A stretch of DNA of 64,000 nt from Vermamoeba vermiformis (Eukaryota; Tubulinea; Echinamoebida), in assembly GCA_045837725.1 (NCBI GenBank), contig JBEWZL010000027.1, forward strand, positions 1 to 64,000. The letters are read 5' to 3'. The notes beneath the pieces were generated by a model. It saw nothing but the letters and a program-made list of their open reading frames with translations, had not been told where the DNA came from and searched no databases. The first letter of the stretch is position 1. The number at the start of each line of letters is the position of its first letter. This document shows positions 60,201-64,000 of the stretch, piece after piece. The position numbers were made by a program, and so were the translations under genes.

Positions 60201-60927
60201 CTTCGATATTACTATCGGTAATGATATCCTCAACACCATTTTCATACATTTCAGGCTCGATTTCCTGCACGTCTTCAATAAGGTCTTCAGTTTTCTTCGG
60301 TTTCGCACGTGGATGAGCTGCAGATCTGTTGACTCGTGGTGCTTTAGCCTTGACTTTTCCTGGAAACAGTTCCTTCTCTCGTAAAGGAGGTGGCGGTGAT
60401 GACTTTGCACGATACTTTTGAACGACGCTGCTCGTGGTTGTCAAGTTTGGAAGATCGCCAAGATCCTCCTCTTTCTTTTTTTGAAAAGCTAAATTCTTTT
60501 TATTCTGATTTGAATTTGCTTGGTTGTAAATCATTTTTTTTCCATTTGGAGAATTTGTTTTAGCCATTTTACCAGGAGGCGACATTTCAATAAGATCCTC
60601 ATCTGCAAAATTATTATGTTTATTAATACTTCGAAGGAAAACGCAATAATATGCATAAATTAAGCATTTTATATGATTTTTTTTGCAAATAAATTAAACT
60701 TAAAAATCAAAAAAAGAAGATATTTATTTACCTTCTCGTTTTCGCTTTTTAGTGTCTGATCCGGAGTCTTGATCGCTATCTGCACTGCCATTGTTATTAT
60801 TAAGACCGGGTTCTTCGTTAGAATCGTCAGATATCTCTATTTGAGAGCGCTCATCTCTACGAGCCCGTTGATCGCCATCCGGCAGAACCGCAGAGAGCAG
60901 CCTCCGAAACGAAAACATTTTAAACAT
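57262..60927 (-). CDS. BAH-domain / phage-type DNA amino-methyltransferase fusion
   Basis: Ten exons with fully consistent phases encode 1054 residues: 60732-60927, 59237-60602, 59042-59188, 58871-59013, 58474-58818, 58190-58424, 58077-58137, 57823-58027, 57700-57776, 57262-57651. The N-terminal 520 residues are disordered and charged with an NLS-like KKRKRE and repeated EEPQE/EETKE units. Residues about 530-640 form a BAH domain (GVEYKQGDYVIL, WFCRIEDIKI, VRWFYEPAKHF, NELVSSNHFDENYEDTILEKC). From about 755 comes a DNA methylase: DPTLAEISFRWFCPP, motif I VLDPFAGSIRG, YTGVELRKDQ, motif IV FIFSCPPFYDLEVYSNDPYDLS, then FVVCDFRD. The order I then IV and SCPPF fit N4-cytosine or N6-adenine enzymes of phages. 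It is probably a nuclear DNA methyltransferase. Confidence 0.85.
59014..59041 (-). other. 28-nt intron in the BAH-methyltransferase gene
   Basis: GTTAATATTAATG...GTTGAG keeps frame between EDGT and DDETDE inside the BAH domain. Reading through it meets TAA at once. It carries a TTAAT branch sequence despite its size and is the shortest intron found here. Confidence 0.55.
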
Positions 60928-61215
60928 AAATAACACACAATATTTAAAATGCTCGGCGACTTGAAACTCGTGGTGGAGGTGCCTGAAGCGAAGGAACAAA
61001 GCAACAAAAAACTTTTCAGTCAGAAATCAATCAAATCAGCAAATGCAACAACAATGATAATACTTATTAAACAAAATGCCCAATGATAAACAAAACCGAA
61101 GCCTACCTTCGCTTAAAAGGCTGGATGAAGTAATTTAGGGCGAGATTTGGTTGCTTATGTTTGGCTCTTTTATTTCCGAAATATTTCAATTAATTTTGCG
61201 CAATTAATTTTATAG
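60928..61215. other. intergenic upstream of the gene at 61216
   Basis: Promoter of the methyltransferase gene (minus strand) plus the unresolved 5' end of the plus-strand gene. ATG codons at 61076 and 61083 lie before a donor-like GTAATTT but do not join in phase. Confidence 0.35.
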
Positions 61216-61455
61216 AAGATGAAGCTGTAGCAATTCAAATTTTACAAGTCCGTCATAAAAAAATCGGATGTGCCTTTGTCACAAGGTAAGTTGTTTAACT
61301 TGGCAATAATTATTTTATTTTGCTAACTAACTATTTCGGTGTTAACGAATTTTATTAATTCTAAATTTAGGTTTGTCCGCTTGGTCGAATCTCAAGATCA
61401 GTTCACCATTTATCCGTTTGACCGGTCACCACTCAAGTTGCCCTCGTTATACTAA
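61216..61455 (+). CDS. C-terminal exons of a small unknown gene
   Basis: Two exons, 61216-61285 and 61371-61455, join in phase (CAFVT then RFVRLVESQDQ) with good splice sites (GTAAGT, TTAATTCTAAATTTAG). They read DEAVAIQILQVRHKKIG and end FDRSPLKLPSLY. The upstream start exon is not resolved. The stop lies 5 bases before the next gene's ATG. No family recognised. Confidence 0.45.
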
Positions 61456-61460
61456 GAATT

Positions 61461-64000
61461 ATGTCGCTTACTCGAGTGATAGCCGTTCTACTTGCTTTAA
61501 GTGTTTGGCTGCCGCTCCTCGAAACAAAAGGTAAGCGCCCAAACGGCTTTGCTGATTACTATTAATGGCAGATATATCGTCGTTAGGCCGCAAAATTATA
61601 TATAGTGACCCTTTCAATATTTTAACAACGGATAGTTGCTGTTTATAGTGTTGGGAATAACCTCCCAAAAATTCAAAAATAATATCTATCAGGGCAAAGA
61701 GCTGGACCCGAAATGAGTTTCGGGAAAAAACGGCTAGTTGCAAGGAGCGGCACTTTTATCGTCACTCGATAAAAGATAGCTCCTCAGCACGTCTACACAT
61801 CTCAATTACATATTAAATATCAATATTGAATATATTTTATCTTGCCCTGTGCTCTGTTTTGTTGCGAAGAGTGAGCAAACGGAGAACGAAGCAGGAGAAG
61901 TTGGGCATGGATTCGCATCCGTACCAACAATCAACCCTACTATCTCTCCTCAAATAACAATCATATATTACTATTATCCTCAAATAATTATTAATCACGT
62001 TATCGGACGATAAATCAAAAAATTCGGGTCATAAATTCAAAATGTTCGGGAAAAATCGCCCAAAATGTATGGCGAGCCCAAATGACGATATATCCAGTCC
62101 GACGATATACCTGTCAATGACAGTATTATGAATTACGAACCGAATTTATTCATTTTAATCGTGCCTTGGTATTAAGCTGTGAAGCGCCAATCCGCTCAGC
62201 ATTCTTAAGCTTTTTCGCTAAAATTTAAAGCCAGATCCAAGTTTGATTTATTTTGTTAATTTGTGACAGTTTTTTGATTTAAATTAATTGCTTGATCTAG
62301 CATATTCATGCAAAAACTAACTATTTTTTTGGCAGGCAGCGTAATTGAATTTGTCACGACCACTAAAATTATAGATGCATCCGTGGCACACAATTTCAGT
62401 GAATTAGAAACGCGAGTATATAAGAATCCTAGCGCGGCAAACAATACTTATATCATATGCAACTTGATGTTATCTACGTCTGGCGAAGTGATATTCGCTG
62501 AACGCAGTTTTCTTTCGGGAAGTGGATTGAGCGGAGACACGATCCAAAACTTCCCTAATGACACCTATATCGACATCGACGTTGTAGATGGTATAGATGC
62601 GTGTCGTTATGTTGCACTAACCAATTCAGTAAGTTAAATTAATAACAATAAGCAAGATCTAATTGTTTAGGTATATTGGATCATGCCGGATCAGCAGTCC
62701 GTCCCTGCAACAAATTTTTCAATTATAGAAGCTACTACTTCTGGAAATAATGACACCATCGCTATCATGTGCAAGCCGGTGAGTACTGCAATATTCGAGA
62801 ATTACTACGTTAATTAACGTTACGTAAACATAGGACACCACGATTGTCTTCCCTTCACCGCCGTTTAACTGGCCCGCGTTATATAACTGCAAGACATTAG
62901 ACGCCGTATATAACCGTAAGTAAAAATGAAACGTATCTTGAAATCGAGATTTCCTTTTATGGCATTGTGAGTTTTCGGATCCGAATTATGTTAACGACTT
63001 CGTTTACAGCGTTTGATGACGTAGTTTATACCGCCCGTCACGACGGATTGATGGACGCACCAGATCCGGTGATAGTTGGGCTATCCAATGGCACGGCTTT
63101 TATCGCCATGCAAGGACTCGTGGGTGCTTTTTCTGGAGGTGGTGCGAACCCTAGCTTCGCTATATGGCCAAACGGAAACTACATGTTATGTGGAGAAGGC
63201 AAAGGTCTAACAGTAAGCTTGACACGTGTCATCAGATCTGCTTTCTAACAATGGATCCATCATTTAGATTATTTGTAGCAATCAACATTCATACGCTGAA
63301 GTGCTTTGGCTTAATAGCACTGCTGAATATTACTACTCAAGGCCAGTCATTTCAGCGCTTGACGATTCACTGTTCGCTTTGAGTGCGCTCAAGACGTACT
63401 ACAATGGCACCGCAGGCGAATACACCGTGCTCGTAATGAATCAACTATTCGGAGTGATTAACACATACACGAAGCAAAATGTTACTATTGTGACACAACG
63501 AGCAATGGACGGCTACATTTTTGTCACCTACTTCACAAACGAAGCGCTCTCAATAGACGTACTTCAATATAAAACGGTAAGTGTTTCGTGCTGAAGTTGA
63601 CACGTGTCAATCTAATTGCACTCTCAGACTGCACCTGCCGCACCTGTTACAGCACCAGTGGCAGCTTCACCAGTTGTTCAGGCCCCCTCAGTAACGCCGA
63701 GCGAACTGCCAACCCCGTCGTTAAACTCACCACAATCGTCTGTAGTTGCTCCTGAAGGCTTATCTCAAGACGCTACGATCGCTGTAGCAGTCGTAGTGTC
63801 GGTCGTTGGAGCAGGCTTGGTGGCATTTTTCATCGTGTTTTTCGTGAAGAGAAACAACAAAGAAAAGAACAAGAAAGAGCAAATTGAAGACGAAGACAAG
63901 ACCAAGTACGAGCCAATTCAACTCAACAATCCCGTGGCACTCACCAATACCACGAGCTCGTCTTCTGGAACGTTTGACGCGGAGTCCATTGACAAGCGCT
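61461..64000 (+). CDS. type I transmembrane receptor-like protein (partial, runs off the window)
   Basis: Seven exons so far: 61461-61530 (signal peptide MSLTRVIAVLLALSVWLPLL), then after an 800-nt intron about 62335-62632, 62671-62780, 62834-62916, 63008-63212, 63270-63577 and 63629-64000. The ectodomain is rich in N-x-S/T and Cys pairs (YIICNL, IMCKP, LYNCKT, MLCGE, IICSN) and probably forms beta-rich repeats. A Pro/Ala/Ser stalk and one membrane helix (AVAVVVSVVGAGLVAFFIVFF) precede a basic, Glu-rich cytosolic start with YEPIQLNNP. A cytosolic kinase domain may follow beyond the window. Introns 5 and 6 hold TGACACGTGTCA. Confidence 0.75.
61743..61784. repeat. cruciform-like hairpin in a long intron
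   Basis: AGGAGC (61743-61748) pairs with GCTCCT (61779-61784) and TTTTATCG (61754-61761) pairs with CGATAAAA (61767-61774), leaving a 5-base loop. It sits in the 800-base first intron of the receptor gene, which also has repeated TTCGGG words near 61708, 62025 and 62045. Possible small RNA or mobile-element relic. Confidence 0.5.
63220..63231. promoter_or_regulatory. palindrome TGACACGTGTCA, copy 5
   Basis: Exact copy beginning 7 bases after a donor (GTAAGC) in the receptor gene; followed by TCAGATCTG. Confidence 0.6.
63598..63609. promoter_or_regulatory. palindrome TGACACGTGTCA, copy 6
   Basis: Exact copy 20 bases after the donor GTAAGT in the next intron of the same receptor gene. Confidence 0.6.

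Overview
The window is a gene-dense eukaryotic chromosome segment, most likely from a free-living amoebozoan. The evidence is spliceosomal introns (GTAAGT donors, TTAAT or TAAC branch sequences and pyrimidine-AG acceptors), TAA/TAG/TGA stops in the standard code, a saposin-type countin homologue like the group-size factor of social amoebae, a receptor tyrosine kinase, and Ras, ARPC3 and PEX5/PEX14. I cannot name the species; a protosteloid or variosean amoeba would fit better than Dictyostelium because the base composition is only moderately AT-rich. No prokaryotic operon, CRISPR array or tRNA was seen. Most genes were rebuilt exon by exon, and reading phase was checked across the splice joins.

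Layout. 0-7.4 kb: a gene end, a secreted GH-A glycosidase, a short-chain dehydrogenase, a ZIP metal transporter and the countin-like protein. 7.5-17.4 kb: a C2/coiled-coil protein, two divergent F-box/LRR genes, an ankyrin-type repeat gene and a secreted SH3b protein. 17.5-25.4 kb: a Ras GTPase with a 5-nt microexon, then PEX14 and PEX5 head to head. 25.5-29.2 kb: a SIR2-like gene and a glutathionylspermidine-synthase-like gene. 29.6-33.6 kb: a tandem pair of EGF-like/7-TM receptors. 33.8-39.3 kb: a Kelch receptor tyrosine kinase, a small membrane protein and an LRR gene. 39.4-46.5 kb: small membrane proteins, an F-box protein with membrane spans, ARPC3, a 136-bp stray copy of the LRR gene, and a MAP-kinase-like gene lacking the TxY motif. 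46.7-52.2 kb: a Tse2-like ADP-ribosyltransferase-fold gene, a 1.17-kb terminal-inverted-repeat element with a target-site duplication, a membrane/secreted protein and a hexose-6-phosphate epimerase. 52.6-64 kb: a triple Kazal inhibitor, an orphan half kinase, an amino-acid transporter, a BAH-domain/DNA-methyltransferase fusion, and the start of another transmembrane receptor.

How they fit together. PEX5 and its docking partner PEX14 share a roughly 200-bp promoter. Ras, the MAPK-like kinase, the receptor kinases, the 7-TM receptors and ARPC3 are typical signalling and motility genes of an amoeba. Several genes look bacterial or phage-like in family (SDR, glutathionylspermidine synthase, SH3b, SIR2-like, Tse2-like, DNA methylase), yet most carry introns and so are resident nuclear genes.

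The strongest candidate for something undescribed is the 10-exon gene at 57262-60927. It joins a phage/bacterial-type amino-methyltransferase to a eukaryotic chromatin-reading BAH domain and a nuclear-type acidic N terminus. The best non-coding signal is the 12-bp palindrome TGACACGTGTCA: five exact copies and one near copy, mostly just inside introns.
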